In this document: piece after piece, positions 1 to 13,100 of the stretch
Layout of the letters: each line of letters starts with the position of its first letter
Numbering within the stretch: position 1 is the stretch's first letter
Source of the DNA: Lineus longissimus
Lineage: Eukaryota; Nemertea; Pilidiophora; Heteronemertea; Lineidae
NCBI RefSeq assembly: GCF_910592395.1
Contig: NC_088311.1
Location: 9,054,501 to 9,118,500, forward strand
DNA length: 64,000 nucleotides
Reading direction: 5' to 3'
Notes under the pieces: generated by a model
Database searches by the model: none
Seen by the model: the letters and a program-made list of their open reading frames with translations, nothing else
What the model was told of the DNA's origin: nothing
Position numbers and translations under genes: made by a program

Positions 1-1415
1 CTACTTTGCCACGAACTTGAAATGAAACTGACACTGGCTCACATCAACATTTTCCATAATTTCTTCACTGGTTATAAGTAATTATCAAAAAAAAAATAAA
101 AAACCCGACCCGACTCGACACTGCGCGACTTTTCTGGTTGACAAAAGTCGACCGGCAGAAAAAAACTGTTCGTTCAGAACTTGACACTAATTCGACACTA
201 AATTAGTGGTCAGTGCCTCACCCGGACCAGGGGAGGCACTGATTTTATGCTCCCATCAGGGATTTGTTTTGAATGTACACCTCCCTGTACCCTTCGACTT
301 CCCGTTCTGACAATCATGACCGTTCGCGACCTTTGCTCAGAAGCTAAATACAAGTTGTTGCAAATCTTACCAAAGCCACAATGTGCTTCTCAAGTAAATT
401 ATGGAGGCGGAACTGGCTTTGAACAAATCGTATTAGATCTCTTTTCTTCCGATGGTCGACATTATGCCATTAGTTTGATGAACGGAACCGGTTGTAGCAC
501 TCCATTTGTATCAATCCTTTGAGTCGATATCTTCGGCCAGGCTCTACCAACTCAGAGCCACGAGTCACCAGAGACCGTCATTCAACATTGTATGATGGCA
601 ACACTGTAAGACTGCCAAAACGGATGCGACTGAATGGAAGGTTAACGCTTTTAAAGACAATAGAAATCATGAGTGCTTCTAGTAAAGCCACTCTGAACGT
701 TAGAGAGCTACATGCAACTTATTCGTCGTCGCCATATTGAAATATCTGTCCGCGTCGCCATTACATGACGATTGAGACGAGGCCGCGCAAGTGGCAGAGC
801 AAATTGTCCAAAATAATTCCATTCAAAAGAATCGTACATTTCGATATATGTTCGATGCTTTTGCCATAATTCTATCATGTTGATTTGATAAAGAAGAAAT
901 TTGTTTGTTATTTGAACATGTGTATCGTCTCTTTGAAATATTATTGTTTTGGAACCGATGTCAAAAGAAGTATTTTTTGCCGGATTAGCAGCACTAAAGT
1001 TCGGGTCAATTCTCTAGAAATGCGGATGCTTATATATCTGTTTTCTTGGCGTCTATTCCGACGTTGATTCGCACACGGTTTAAACTGCACAGGATGGTAT
1101 AGTAACCCATTTAAGATGCGACCTGAAAACGCATGCGTAGTTGCCGATTATTGTTGATCGCCTGTTCCGAAACTACATGTATATACACTGAACAGTCTTT
1201 TCGGACCGTACGGATGAAGATCCCCAGACGACTGGTCGCATACGAATTACTTCCGTGGTGTTCCCAGGAGTCCGACTTTTACTTGTTGACATGGTCAACT
1301 CTGGCCAATTAATCCCCAGACTACTAGACGCAAAAGATACCGATGACCCCCGATACATTATTACTGTTACAGGTTAAATGTATGGATTCTAAAAAAAACA
1401 AACTTGCTGACAAAA
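1..1415. other. Gene-free left flank
   Basis: I see no recognisable gene here. Positions 211-219 and 233-241 form a perfect 9-bp inverted repeat (cagtgcctc / gaggcactg) around a 13-base loop, a possible hairpin or the end of a small foldback repeat. An open frame of 91 codons runs from 247 to 522 (+). It has mixed codon use but matches no family I know, and it has no visible promoter or splice partner, so I do not call it a gene. Confidence 0.5.
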
Positions 1416-1835
1416 GTGCCGAGGTACGGCAGCAGATTATTGCCATAAAAAATAAAATATTATCTCGTTATCACGAGATCTTTTCTCTTTTATTACGCGA
1501 TGTTATCTCGTTATTACGAGATCTTTTCTCGTTATTACGAGATGCGAAAGTGCACGCAACATCGAGGATTAAAGCTCAGGATCAAGCGCGGGAAAGGTCC
1601 GTACTTTATAGACCCATATACCATCATCGCGTAATAACGAGATAACATCTCATAATAACGAAAAAGATCGCGTAATAACGAGAAAAGATCTCGTAATAAC
1701 GAGATAACATCGCGTAATAACGAGAAAAGATCTCATAATAACGAGAAAAGATCTCGTAATAACGAGAAAAGATCTCGTAATAACGAGATAATATTTTATT
1801 TTTTATGGCACTAATCTGCTGCCGTACCGAGGCAC
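1416..1835. mobile_element. Foldback element made of palindromic repeats
   Basis: Terminal inverted repeats of about 47 bp lie at 1416-1462 and 1789-1835. The outer sequence gtgccgaggtacggcagcag on the left is mirrored on the right with a few mismatches. Inside, both arms consist of tandem copies of a short palindrome of the type tctcgttattacgaga, joined by tctttt spacers (about 1463-1545 and 1629-1788). A unique middle of about 85 bp separates the arms. No transposase frame is present, so this is a non-autonomous foldback-type element. The open frames within it are by-products of the repeat. No clear target-site duplication was identified. Confidence 0.75.
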
Positions 1836-2839
1836 GCAATAACTGTACATGTACTTGTACAAAAATTATAATTTGGTACTCTTCCCTGATGTTGATATTT
1901 TTTAGAAAAACAGAATGTTATTTCGATACTTTATGAAGACGGCAGACGTATACTGGTATGAAATGTAGCCAAAGGAAGTACACGCAGATTGGCTGATACC
2001 AAGATGCCTGTGGACAATCGATTCAGGAAGTTATATGAAAAAGATGTTAGAGTGTGTTGAAAAACATATCACTTTTTCCGGCAGCCAACCTCGGGTGTTT
2101 TTTACAATTGCGATCGGAGGAGAAAACAAAATTTATTCAGACAAGTTCTATAAAAAACATATGATGCTGACATCAACAGCATGCATCGGCTGACATCAAA
2201 CTCGGCTGATATCAGTGGTGGGTACTACAAAGCCTTGTTCGCTGCTACTGGTACTAGTAGTCGGGAATATGTTGGCGATAAGGGAATACATGTGGTAGTG
2301 CCAGTCTCTCTCTTGGCGATCAATAACAAGTTAACGAAAGCAATCAGGAGTTGTCTAGCAATCACATCCACTTCATGCTCGTCTTGATTCACATATCACT
2401 CTCGAGGACGGAGGAAATCACTCTTGACCTCAGTCTGAATGGATTGCAATGACCCCTACGCAATCCCACCCACAATTTCAGCAGACTTACCCATTCATTT
2501 GCGCTTTCTTTCCTTATCTGCCCTAATTGGTTTGGAATCTGGTTGGTGAATGCTTCTAAAAGGCCAATAGCTAATAAGTCTGACTCCTTCTTAATTTTTA
2601 GATGAAGAAATTCACAGTCCACCGCTCTGCTGATTGTTTAATAAAGAGGAAGAGGCTCTAATTGTCTTTGATTTTGCTGCCAGGGAAAGAGTTTTCATGC
2701 TCTCTTGAATTGCAAGTTAGGCACGGTCTTTGAGACATTTGATATTTTTGGACCATCAGCAAATCTTTTTGTGTTGAAAGCAATTGACGTAAAACATGAC
2801 TAACGAGTCCTTGCCGAAATGGATCAGAGATTAGAAATC

Positions 2840-3300
2840 ACAGGTGACTGTAATGGATCAGCGCAAAGGAATCAGGGATCAATATCAGTCACGTTTGATT
2901 TTTCATTGTAACTGATCTCTTACAAGTGAAAATAGATTATTTCGGAGTGAACTCCTTGATATTAAACTGAGTGAGAGCGACAAGGTTATACTGTAATGTA
3001 TCATGGTGAAGAATTTCAAGTCAGTGATAAAGACACTACTTGATTGTCACTGATCTTATATAAGTGAAAACAGGGTGTTTTCGAGTGAAAGCCTTTAAGG
3101 AAACTGAAGAGTGACAAGGCAATAACTGTAATTGGATAAGAGCTCAGGAATTACAAGTCAATAAAAGACACTACTGTTGATTGTCACTGACTTCATATAA
3201 CGGAAAACAGAGTATTTGCGAGTGAAAGCCTCAACTGAAGAGTGACAAGGCAATTCTTCATGCTTCAGGGCTCAGGAATTCCTGATCAATAAAAAATCAC
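2840..3300. repeat. ~135-bp imperfect tandem repeat, about 3.5 copies
   Basis: Three copies begin near 2903, 3041 and 3178, and a partial copy lies from about 2840. Each contains a recognisable series: ttgtcactgat, then gtgaaaacag, then gagtgaaagcc, then gagtgacaagg, then a caggaatt motif. Copies differ by many substitutions and small indels, so the array is old. No coding frame is conserved between copies. Confidence 0.7.
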
Positions 3301-6300
3301 GATAAAACTGCCCATCTACTTTTTTTCTGCTGGTCAATAACCACCCCATTAGCTCTTCCGGATGTATCTGGGCTTCCACTGAACGAAGGCCATGCAACTG
3401 GATAATGACATCACATCAGACCCAACCCGGGATATAGGAAAATCAATCATTGGTCGAACAAAGCCGATGTTTTTATCGGTTAGAATGGCAGCGACACAGG
3501 TCATCCAATTACGCTTTTCCCCCAATATATCCAAGAACCAAGTGAAAGAGGACCCAGCAACAAAACTTATCCCATTACGATTTTCTTTAGCCCTCAGCAT
3601 CATACCGACAGAGGCGAGGGCAAGCTGGAAATTGAAAAGACAATTTTTTGTTCTCAGGGTTCCAAGTTCCCGCAGTTGTGCAGTTCAAAATAACCAGGAA
3701 AGTAAGATGAAAGAAACCCGCGGATAGACTCATGAGGGAGTCTATTAGTCATCCTAAAGATAGTCTTATAGGGAAGGAATGAGGCCTAGCAACTGTGATC
3801 GGAGTGTACCCGCGGATGACTTGGCTGGACTTGTTTTCTTTTTGGCTGAATACAAGTGTATAGGATTTTTTAAAGGAATAGTTTTTACCCCTTTCTGCAC
3901 ATGTACATGCACGTTCTATAATTATTTTTTTTATGTATCATTTTAGTTTGAAAAATAACAGGGTACTTTCTGTTATACAACATCCAAACTGATAGCGCTT
4001 CTGATGCGCAGAGATTTTCAAAACCTAATTGCAGCAAAAGAAGCAAAATATTGACTAACATTGTCTATCAATAGCACCATAACATTTCGTATTCGCAAAT
4101 AAAGTATGAGAAAAAGAACATAGTTGTGCATTTATTACGAGGAAAGGAACCCTGTTTTTGTGAAAGCCATCCTCTCGTCTGCGAAAAGAAAACCAATGAA
4201 CACAAATTTTAAAAGATTTTTTGATCGGGATAGGAAAGCCGAATAATGCCGTTACTTTTGCATGCATTCTCATCAACCATCAATTTGATAGTGAAATCTA
4301 CTTAGAATACATTTTGTATGTATCAACACCACGTCTCGAAGGCTGGTTCTCGCGTCTTGTCATGTCTACAATAACAGGAAAGAAACGTGATATTCTAGCG
4401 GTCTTCATCGTTTAGACGTCATTATAAAATCGACGAACACAAAAAATAACAGCTGCCAGATATAATTGGACAGAAAACATTTTCGTTTCCATTTATCGTG
4501 TTTAGAATGGGAACGGTTTTCGTCTACATCTGACTTAAGTGCATGGCAAGCGCGTCGATCGGCTAGAATGAAATTGTTTTTCACAGATTTCTTTGAGGCA
4601 AAGATTTTCAAAGGGAATACAAATTTGAAGCAAGGGAATTGATGGGGTATGATTTGGGAAAAACGCGCCAAGCATGTATGCTCCTCGGTGCGTGTTGCAT
4701 GACAGCAGCAATGAAAAAAGATATGGCAATATCTTGAAAGAATTTCCATCCCTAGCATTTTGACATGGATGTCAATACGTCCGACATTCGCCAATTTGAT
4801 TATGTTATTCAAGCATGAAAGGATATCCCCGAAATATGTAAGGTATGGAAACCAATTCCTTCCGGACTGCCTATTAACGTTACGACAGGGAGAAAGATCG
4901 TGATCTTCTTTTCCTTAACAACGTACGTTACTTCCTCTTGGTGCGACTACATGCACCATTCAAGTAAAAGTCAAAGAAACTCAGATTTTACTTGATCATT
5001 TGAATTTTATCAGATATACACTTTTACATGTACATCAAAACTATTTTTCATGAAGCCTTATCGGAAACTCATATATGAAGATGGCCTCATCATTATTTTC
5101 TGGGTACATCTTCCAGTGACAAATAGGGCTTTTAGGATAAGCTATCAGGTAACCATGGCTATTGTATACAACCTTTGAATACAACGTGGGATTAACTGCT
5201 ACTGAAGATATAGGGTAGACCTTTTAACGATCGATTCAGACTGCTTCTGCCCTTGCCGGTAATCGAGAAGTAGCGAATGAAGATATCATTTGCGATAGAC
5301 GGCTGTGATTGTGGTTTTTCCTGGCATGCTTAATACAATAAATGTATACACTCTTGAAAAACGTTTCTCGGTCATGTCAGATGTGCACCCCATCGTTTCT
5401 TTTAGATTCTAAGCACCCCTTCCCTTAATTTCGCTGAAACACCTCTAGGGAGCGGGCAAAATTTGTGTTTGCCTAAAACCCTTAAAGCCTATTACGTTTA
5501 TGTGCCCTTGCCGGGTTTTGCCCATCGACCACAACGAAAACTGTTTCGTGGGGGTCGTATTATCAATAGTTGCCGTAAGACAGTAGAAAAGTGGAAATTT
5601 AGGCCTAGGTGCGAGCGGGCTTTGTTTGAGGACAATAGATATATGATTATTAACCATATACCTTCCAGTAGGAAAGGACACTTTCTCCTGGGTAACTGAC
5701 ACTAAGTCAGGACTGATGATAATGATGATGATGACGCCGATGTTTTCTATAAAGTTGAAGCAAAATTTTTAACAAAGTTATGTTTGTCATGGTAGGCCGA
5801 TTAGACGGGCAACAGACAGCAAAGATCTCAAATGAAATTTGATTTCACTTTTGCACTTCTTTAAGTATATACTTGGTAATATATTATTGGCTCGTCAAAA
5901 ACTGGAGAAAAAATAGAACGCTAATGATACAGTTTAGCGACATTTAATATGGCTAAACCATATACCATGAAGGCTTTCTTCTGCACTATGATCAAACATT
6001 ATCTAAATGGAACCTCACGCTATGAGGTCCTCAGTTCGACAAGGTAAAAGTTCCGGTGCCATTAATGACATTTGCAGATTTGTATTGTACGGTCATCCGT
6101 GTCCTAATTTCCCAGAAGACCCCTGCTGAACAACCATTGATATTAGGATAGGCACACGTCTTCATATTCATTCACAAAGTTTAGAACATTGTTGAAAATA
6201 TTTAGCATTCTACATGTCCCAGGGAATGGTAAAGCACTGTTCGCGTGGGTATGTTTACTAAAACTACATTTATAAGGAGCACTGCATTCCATTGTAGGCG

Positions 6301-7631
6301 AGGTGGCACAATATTTACAATATGGAACGAATCACTGTTGGATAGACACGAAATCGTGCAAAACGAATTAGCAAAGGCCATTATGCATGCGTGCTAATGC
6401 TTCCATTCACACAAGTTGTCCTCTTAGAACAGATAGATGCATTACGCCCTTAAATGCATGTAACTATTTCAGCTTCCCTGAAGGAAGCACGGATAAAGGG
6501 CAACACTGACGAAGAGAAACACTGTCAGATGCATGGTACATACATAAAACATGTATTTGGGTGGAAAGTGGCTTGTTACATACATGAAATAAGAACATTA
6601 AGCCAAAAATCCCACAGAAACGAGGCGTCATGTCTAAACCCATCCTTCCGAGAAAAAAAAATACGTAAAAATTATATGTTTTATTGGAAATTGGTTATAA
6701 TTGCCGTGGTAGATTTATACAAAATACTTCACATTATTTGGCATTTATTAACATATTGCACTCAACGCGCTCGCTTAAGCTTTCCGTAAATAAAGTTACC
6801 GCAGAGGTTTGCTTAATGTAAACGCAAATTAATTTCATCCAATTTGCGCAGTAGTGCTAAAAGAAAGGAACTAAATTGTTTTACATGTAAATAAATCATT
6901 TATGCAGCCACACAATGTTATACACGTTTTGTTATCATTGCAGTCGGGTTTCAAAAAGAAACAGTAAGGTCACCGAATATTAGCCGCATTTTGGGTGATT
7001 TCTGTAGAGTACATGACTGTATCATCTGTTTTAGGTTTGTATAGTTTGATTTTCCATGCTTGTTATGTAAAAATACTCAACTAGAATGTTATACTTATAG
7101 TAAATGTAGTTTGATAACCTACAAACTGTTTTCAACAGGCTGGCTTTATGTCTAGGCTAGCCGCTCGTCTTGATATGACGAAATTGGCTGATACTGTAAA
7201 CACTCCTTTACTCCACCAGCAGTGCCTGGAAGTGCCCATGGTATACTACATGGAAACACTGAAATATTGGCAGCAGTCACAGATGTTAAACCGCTCTTTC
7301 GTATCCTTGATGACGCCCAGTCCATGCGCCCGCCTTTTTCATAGTTCACCAAGACAAGCCATTAAGTTATACAGTCCTTCGTAATTCAAGAGACAACATG
7401 CTCCATGTAATTATCTAAATGATTCAACCAAAGGATATTACATTGAACCCCAAGGGATATGTTGAGTGCCTGTCGCGTTTTGAAGGGTGGAGTCATTCGA
7501 AGATCATACACGTATGCGTGATTTTGACTTGTTATCGGCTTTGACAAGTTGACCGATGCCAATCGGGTTAAATTTGCTTGTTACGTTTGGTTATCAATGA
7601 TCATATCGAAGCATGTGGTGGGCAATGACAC
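3301..7631. other. Gene-free stretch upstream of the LRR receptor gene
   Basis: No gene or repeat was recognised with confidence. Several open frames of 60-135 codons occur on both strands (for example 4405-4812 on the minus strand) but show low-complexity AT-rich composition and no family signature. A weak gat/gac simple run lies near 5716-5740. Confidence 0.5.
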
Positions 7632-7640
7632 TATAAATAA
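7632..7640 (+). promoter_or_regulatory. Candidate TATA box for the LRR receptor gene
   Basis: The sequence tataaataa lies about 290 bp upstream of the start codon at 7924 on the same strand. If it is used, transcription would begin near 7660 and give a 5' leader of about 260 bp. The assignment rests only on the motif and its position. Confidence 0.3.
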
Positions 7641-7923
7641 AAGCGTTGAATGATTTTCAGCTTATTCAAAAGGTGCACTCATGTAGATGAGCAATTATAC
7701 GTAACTGATCTTATTTCTGTTCCGGGTGTCTTTTCGATGCCTGTCCCCCCTCTTTGTCATCAGGGGCAAACATTAAAGTCCGATATACCACACAAGCACA
7801 ATACTATCAATGCTTGTTGAACTGCGAAGCCCATTACACACACTCCTGTGAACATAACCTGATTATATACCGTGGCCGACTTCCAGCACGGAATCGCTTT
7901 CGTCATTCGCTAGACGACCGACG

Positions 7924-10140
7924 ATGAATGAACACCGATCGTACGTTCCTCTCCGCGTTCATAGACTTCTGTTGGGGATATTACTTTTTCTCGAAGGATT
8001 TCAAACCGAGTTTATCGACCATGGAGTATGCTTCAGGTGCCTCTGCGATGGAAGGGAGAGGTCCGTGGCTTGTAAAGGGATACAACTTGAGGAGATTTTC
8101 CCTCTACCGTTCGAGACGCGCTACCTGGACATCGACAGAAGCTGCGGTGGTTCAGGTCGGTTGACCGCAGACTCTTCATCCTCGAGCTACACCTTTCGGG
8201 CGGTAAGCATTACGAATTCCTGTCTGAAAACCTTCAACGTGAACGCTTTCCGTAACTTAGAGAATCTAGTGAAACTAGACTTGAGTGGAAATGTCCTCAC
8301 AAGATTTGACAGTTTCGAAAACGTCAAATTCGACAATTTGAAATACTTGATTTTAGATCGTAATAATTTCGTGAACATTTCTACAGACTTTCTTTCATCG
8401 CTTCCAAAGTTAGAGTCGCTTAGCATACGAGACAATGCAGTCCATGACGTAAAGGCCTTTACTGAATCCTTCAGGGATCTTTACAAACTTTCGCTCCTAG
8501 ATTTGCGGGGTAACCCACTGGGAAAGATTTCAATTGATGGGTTTGTCAACCTGCCGCCGTCCCTCAGAACACTCACTCTCAGTGACTGCCAACTTGTGGC
8601 GATCCACGATGACGCATTTAGGAATCTCAGTGACCATCTCGAGGATCTTGACATATCAGGGAACCATTTGTCCCTGAATCAACTGAAGGGCTTATTCCTC
8701 GGGTTCAAGCCTCAAAGTGCAATTAAAGTTCTGCGGCTATCTCGCTTGGATATTGAAGAGATTCCGCCTGATCCACTGTGGAGTCGAATGCCCAACTTAG
8801 AAACCCTCGATTTCACTGGGAACCGTATTGATGACGTAAGTTACGTTGCTTTCACTGGATTACGCTTGAAGAAACTGTGCATGGATTACAACAGGATTAC
8901 AACTTTAGGTGATGTTGAGAATGAAACCACTCTTCAGCATCTTGTGGTATGGTCTCTTAGCAACAATCGCCTGACAAACATCCCTATATTAAATCTACCG
9001 TTGCTAACTAGCATCCATCTTGGCATGAATAAGATAACTCAAATTATTCCAAGTCACTTTTCGTCCATGCCCAACATAAAGTCGATAAATCTTACAAAAA
9101 ATGCCATCTCGGATATAGATGCTTTGACCTTCGATGGGCTCAAGGTCAGATCGCTTGACCTATCTGGAAATGACATAAAGCGGTGGGAATGGACAAATGG
9201 ATTACAAATCGTGGAATATTTGAATGTTTCTGGGAATTCTTTGACGTATTTTTCTTCTGAAGTGTTGAAGTCAACTGGGGAGAGTTTAGTTTCATTAGAT
9301 TTTACTTCAAATGAAATACGTGATGTAGCACATGACAGCTTCTCGACGTTGCCATCTTTGAGGCATCTCAGACTCGGCGGGAACAGCTTCGGTCAACACA
9401 TCGAAAGTGGCTCTCTGCTCCCTTTATTCCGTGATCTACCGGATTTAACATCACTCGACCTGTCCAACATGGCTCTGGCCACAATCCCGCAGGAGCAATT
9501 CGGTAATTTGACATCTTTGCGGCGACTATACCTAAGTGACAATATGATTTCTAAGCTCTGTGATACGTCCTCGAGACATCTCGAGGAAAGCCTTCATGTG
9601 TTCGACGTCAAGCGCAACCGTCTGAAGGAGATTGATACAGACTATCTCAAACACTTGCCTTCGCTGAAGAAGGTAAATTTTGCTAATAACCCTTTCCATT
9701 GCAGCTGTGCTGTTGATTCGTTCAGGCAGTGGATTAACGATTCCAAGATCGAGGTTGTGGACTTCCGCGGAAAAGGGTATGACTGCACGTCCCCGGAAAG
9801 TGCCCGGGGTGTCCCGCTACGGGCGTACGAGGCCCAAGACTGCCATGACACCCAAATGTCCAAATTGCAAATAGTCATTGCCTATTCCGTTGGCAGTTTT
9901 CTTTTAATTTGTATAATTGTTGTAGTCGTTTCGTTTAGTTTTAAACGCTGTGCATTTTGTAAAAAGCCGCGGTACGCGTATGTTGGCGGTGATGAGTTTG
10001 AGTGGAGTGGTAAGCGAAGAATTTTGTATGTGTTCATTTTATGTCGGAAAATGAGGGGCTGGTGTCCGCGGCGTGACAACAAGAACTTTTACATCAAGCA
10101 TTCGAATTCGCAGCCACTAACTGAGAGGACTGTGTGCTGA
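7924..10140 (+). CDS. LRR transmembrane receptor without TIR domain (Toll-like ectodomain)
   Basis: A single uninterrupted frame of 738 codons. Residues 1-28 contain a hydrophobic signal segment (LLLGILLFLEG). A cysteine-containing N-terminal cap follows (CFRCLCDGRERSVAC, about residues 36-50), then roughly twenty LxxLxLxxN-type leucine-rich repeats to about residue 588. The C-terminal cysteine cap NPFHCSC...C...C spans about 589-640, and a membrane span of about 25 residues (QIVIAYSVGSFLLICIIVVV) lies at about 649-673. The cytoplasmic tail is only about 65 residues and has no TIR signature, so this is not a complete Toll-like receptor. The ectodomain is expected at the cell surface for ligand binding or adhesion. 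A good splice donor (gtggtaagcg) lies at 10010, within the tail codons, so the real protein could end differently by splicing after residue FEWSG. The start is the first Met of the frame and precedes the signal segment. Confidence in an LRR receptor is high; its exact subfamily is unknown. Confidence 0.9.
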   Translation: MNEHRSYVPLRVHRLLLGILLFLEGFQTEFIDHGVCFRCLCDGRERSVACKGIQLEEIFPLPFETRYLDIDRSCGGSGRLTADSSSSSYTFRAVSITNSCLKTFNVNAFRNLENLVKLDLSGNVLTRFDSFENVKFDNLKYLILDRNNFVNISTDFLSSLPKLESLSIRDNAVHDVKAFTESFRDLYKLSLLDLRGNPLGKISIDGFVNLPPSLRTLTLSDCQLVAIHDDAFRNLSDHLEDLDISGNHLSLNQLKGLFLGFKPQSAIKVLRLSRLDIEEIPPDPLWSRMPNLETLDFTGNRIDDVSYVAFTGLRLKKLCMDYNRITTLGDVENETTLQHLVVWSLSNNRLTNIPILNLPLLTSIHLGMNKITQIIPSHFSSMPNIKSINLTKNAISDIDALTFDGLKVRSLDLSGNDIKRWEWTNGLQIVEYLNVSGNSLTYFSSEVLKSTGESLVSLDFTSNEIRDVAHDSFSTLPSLRHLRLGGNSFGQHIESGSLLPLFRDLPDLTSLDLSNMALATIPQEQFGNLTSLRRLYLSDNMISKLCDTSSRHLEESLHVFDVKRNRLKEIDTDYLKHLPSLKKVNFANNPFHCSCAVDSFRQWINDSKIEVVDFRGKGYDCTSPESARGVPLRAYEAQDCHDTQMSKLQIVIAYSVGSFLLICIIVVVVSFSFKRCAFCKKPRYAYVGGDEFEWSGKRRILYVFILCRKMRGWCPRRDNKNFYIKHSNSQPLTERTVC

Positions 10141-13100
10141 TTGTCTCGCCGGTGCTGTGCTGATACCAATGGAGATAAGAGGCGTTCTTGCTTCTTTCCC
10201 TCATAGGTTTCAAGAATCACTTCAAAACGGGCTCAGTCATTTTATGTTGCGTAGGCCTACAAGGACGACGACAAATGGTGCACTATGAAGTCAGTGTGAT
10301 TTACTGTGTGAACTTTGATATTGTCATTGAATATTGTTAAACACAGCTGTGTTAAATATAGAGTGGTAGGCATATAATGGTAAAGTATAAGTGGAGGGTT
10401 AAACACAGGCTAACAAGCGTAACTTCCTACAATGGTCCCACAGTGTTCAAATAGTATTTTAACTTGGTATATTTAAAGGCTTATAAAGCACATGTAGGCT
10501 ATGATAAGTATCAATTGGGCCTATGAAAGTCATGGTCCGCATAAAGAAAATTATAAAGGGTGTTTCGCAGCTACATGTAAATGTATGCGGGACAAAGAGT
10601 GTGATTTCGCTGCGGCGTATATACGTGCGAAGGAAGCCTCCGACGAGCTACGAGCTACGAGCTACGAGCTACGAAAGAACGAACGCCGTGTTAGTGCAAT
10701 CATATTTCGATATGTGTGTCCAAACACGAACTTCTTTTTAGTGAATCATACCTTTTGCCACCAGTTGCGCAACCTCTCTACTTCCGATATGGTGCACGTA
10801 CCGGCAGTCATGGGTCCGGATGCTCAAAGCGGATGACGAAGGGTTAATTTGAATATAGTAAACTAATCAACTTTATATATGCTAAACTTAAAGTAAAGTT
10901 TCAAAAACTACTTATATTTATTGTTATATTGTATGAAATCTAGATTTTTAATTCACTGGCATTGCCAAACCGTTGCGCAACCTCTCTATTTTCGATGGTG
11001 AGTCGGCCTATAAGATAGGACTTCAGATAGGTTGGCCTATATGTACATGTACATTGTATGTTCTGAACACATGACTGCTTGTTCGATACATTTTAATGGA
11101 GGATCTATTTTTTAAACGGAGATGACACTTTTAAAAGTAGTGCACGTTATCTTGATGGGCTTGGCAGTTCATGATTTGATTGTTATGATGGTATTGTATT
11201 TGTCTATCAGGACTGCCCTTTCATAAAGAGAGTCATGTTTTTGGTAGCCAATTGTTCGGGGAAGACTGAAGACTGATCTCAAAAACAAGTTATGTGCAGT
11301 GTATGAATGGTTCAGAGCAGACAAGCTATGCGCCACATCGGTCGTTTTGGAATACGTCAAAATGTAGAGCATGTAGCTATCTTACAATAGGTGGAGCTTG
11401 TTTATCTTTGTGACCATTCAGTGGGGTTGATTTTTACCCTTAAAGTAGTGAATCAAGTGCCAACTTGAAAACGACCCGTCAAAAACATTCAAGGTGGAAT
11501 TTCACTTTTGGCTGCTCAAAAAGGATTGGTGATGGGTATATATATGAAATTTAACTGCAAAAGCTAGTTCAATGATACAATAATATTGGCAATGTAATCA
11601 ATTGGTTTTTGTGAAGAAAAAAAGGATCTTTGAACCAAAATGGCATGCATTGTGTGACGTATTTCTTGTTTTCTCAAAACAGAAAATGCACATAGGTGGT
11701 TTGGCTCAGACCCCTTTCATGACACATCTTGACCCGGAGGTTTTGAGATCACTAAGTCACTCGAACGCATGAAAGTCAAGTTGTTCGCGTTTCGATACCC
11801 ATGGTTTTTTCCCCACTTGACCAAGTTCATGATCTAATTAGATATAAATGTTTCAACTATGACGAGTCTTCATTGTATAAATAGACTTGTCCTCATTGTC
11901 AGTCGTAGAAAATTTAAAAGATCGCATGCTTGTATATAGTATGAGTAACATTTTGAATTTTTTACGAGTCTTGTTTTGATTTTAGTCGTGGTTTTAGAAA
12001 TAAAGGTTAAAATCAATTAATTTCATACCTTATGCAGCGTGAAATCCGGTTTGCAGTTAGCAAGAACTTAACCAGTGTCATTCTTTTAAATTTCTAATCT
12101 ATCGATCGATCTATCGATTAAACGAGTCCGATAATTTAGATCTATATATAAGAGCATGAGAAACTTGGACTCAATATTCTCCGCATAACAATATTTAACA
12201 CGGGTTCGTCAGCAAGTGAACCAAATCTTAAAATGAGCTATTTCTCCTGCGGCGCAGGTGCACGAGGCAGTTTAAAAAAAAGCTTTCGTGCGCATCACCA
12301 GTTTCACAAGAAAGGTAAAACAACGCTTTTGTGATCTGGCGCACAGGGAACATATCGTGCACAAGAAACACCAGTTTTTGTGGTGCTCAGTTCCAATATA
12401 TCCAATTCTTGTTCAGCGAAAGATCTGCATTTTTGCACCCGATAATTATTTCCATCCTACATTTTCCCGATGACAACGGATCTGAAACCACAATTTGCAA
12501 TTAACCATACGCCTGCTTATTAATCTGGTTAGGTATAACGAGTGACGAGGTAGTGGTACCGGTATGAAAATTAGCGTCTCTTTCAAGGTATAGAGGTATA
12601 AAGAAGTGTGCTAATATCAAAAATACGTAGTTTATAATTTTGCCAGACTGCAGACGGTTCTGAGCACGGATCTATAGGAAAACATCCGTGTGATAACTGA
12701 GTGTCTCAAAGGTATCTCCAGCAAAAAACACACGCGAATTTGAGTTAAAATGTAGATCATTAATGCTAAGCAATTTAAGGTGGAAGTAACAGTATCGAAA
12801 ACAGCTGACAGAAAACAATATGGGGTGGCGCAGAGTGACTGTAATTGAAACATTTTCTTGGTAACTGGTCTGTTTCAAAGGTACTAGCTGACCTTTCTGT
12901 CACCACGGATATGTAAACTCTTGGTTATAAAGGTTTTTGAGCTTTTGAGGTCTTAACAGAGACATTGGTCATATTCATTGTTGGAGGTTTTTATTTTGAG
13001 ATGATCCCAAATCATGTGGTTGTGTCATCCTAGTGTTTGTTCTGAGCGCTGTGTTCAGATCAGTTTCACTTTTCTTGTTAACTCGGACACTTTTCGGCTT

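Noticed and set aside
247-522. 91-codon open frame near the left edge
   Set aside because: Codon use is not obviously random, but there is no family match, signal or exon context. Transcript evidence would be decisive.
4405-4812. 135-codon open frame on the minus strand
   Set aside because: No domain or motif that I recognise, biased low-complexity composition, and no promoter or splice context. It is probably a chance frame.
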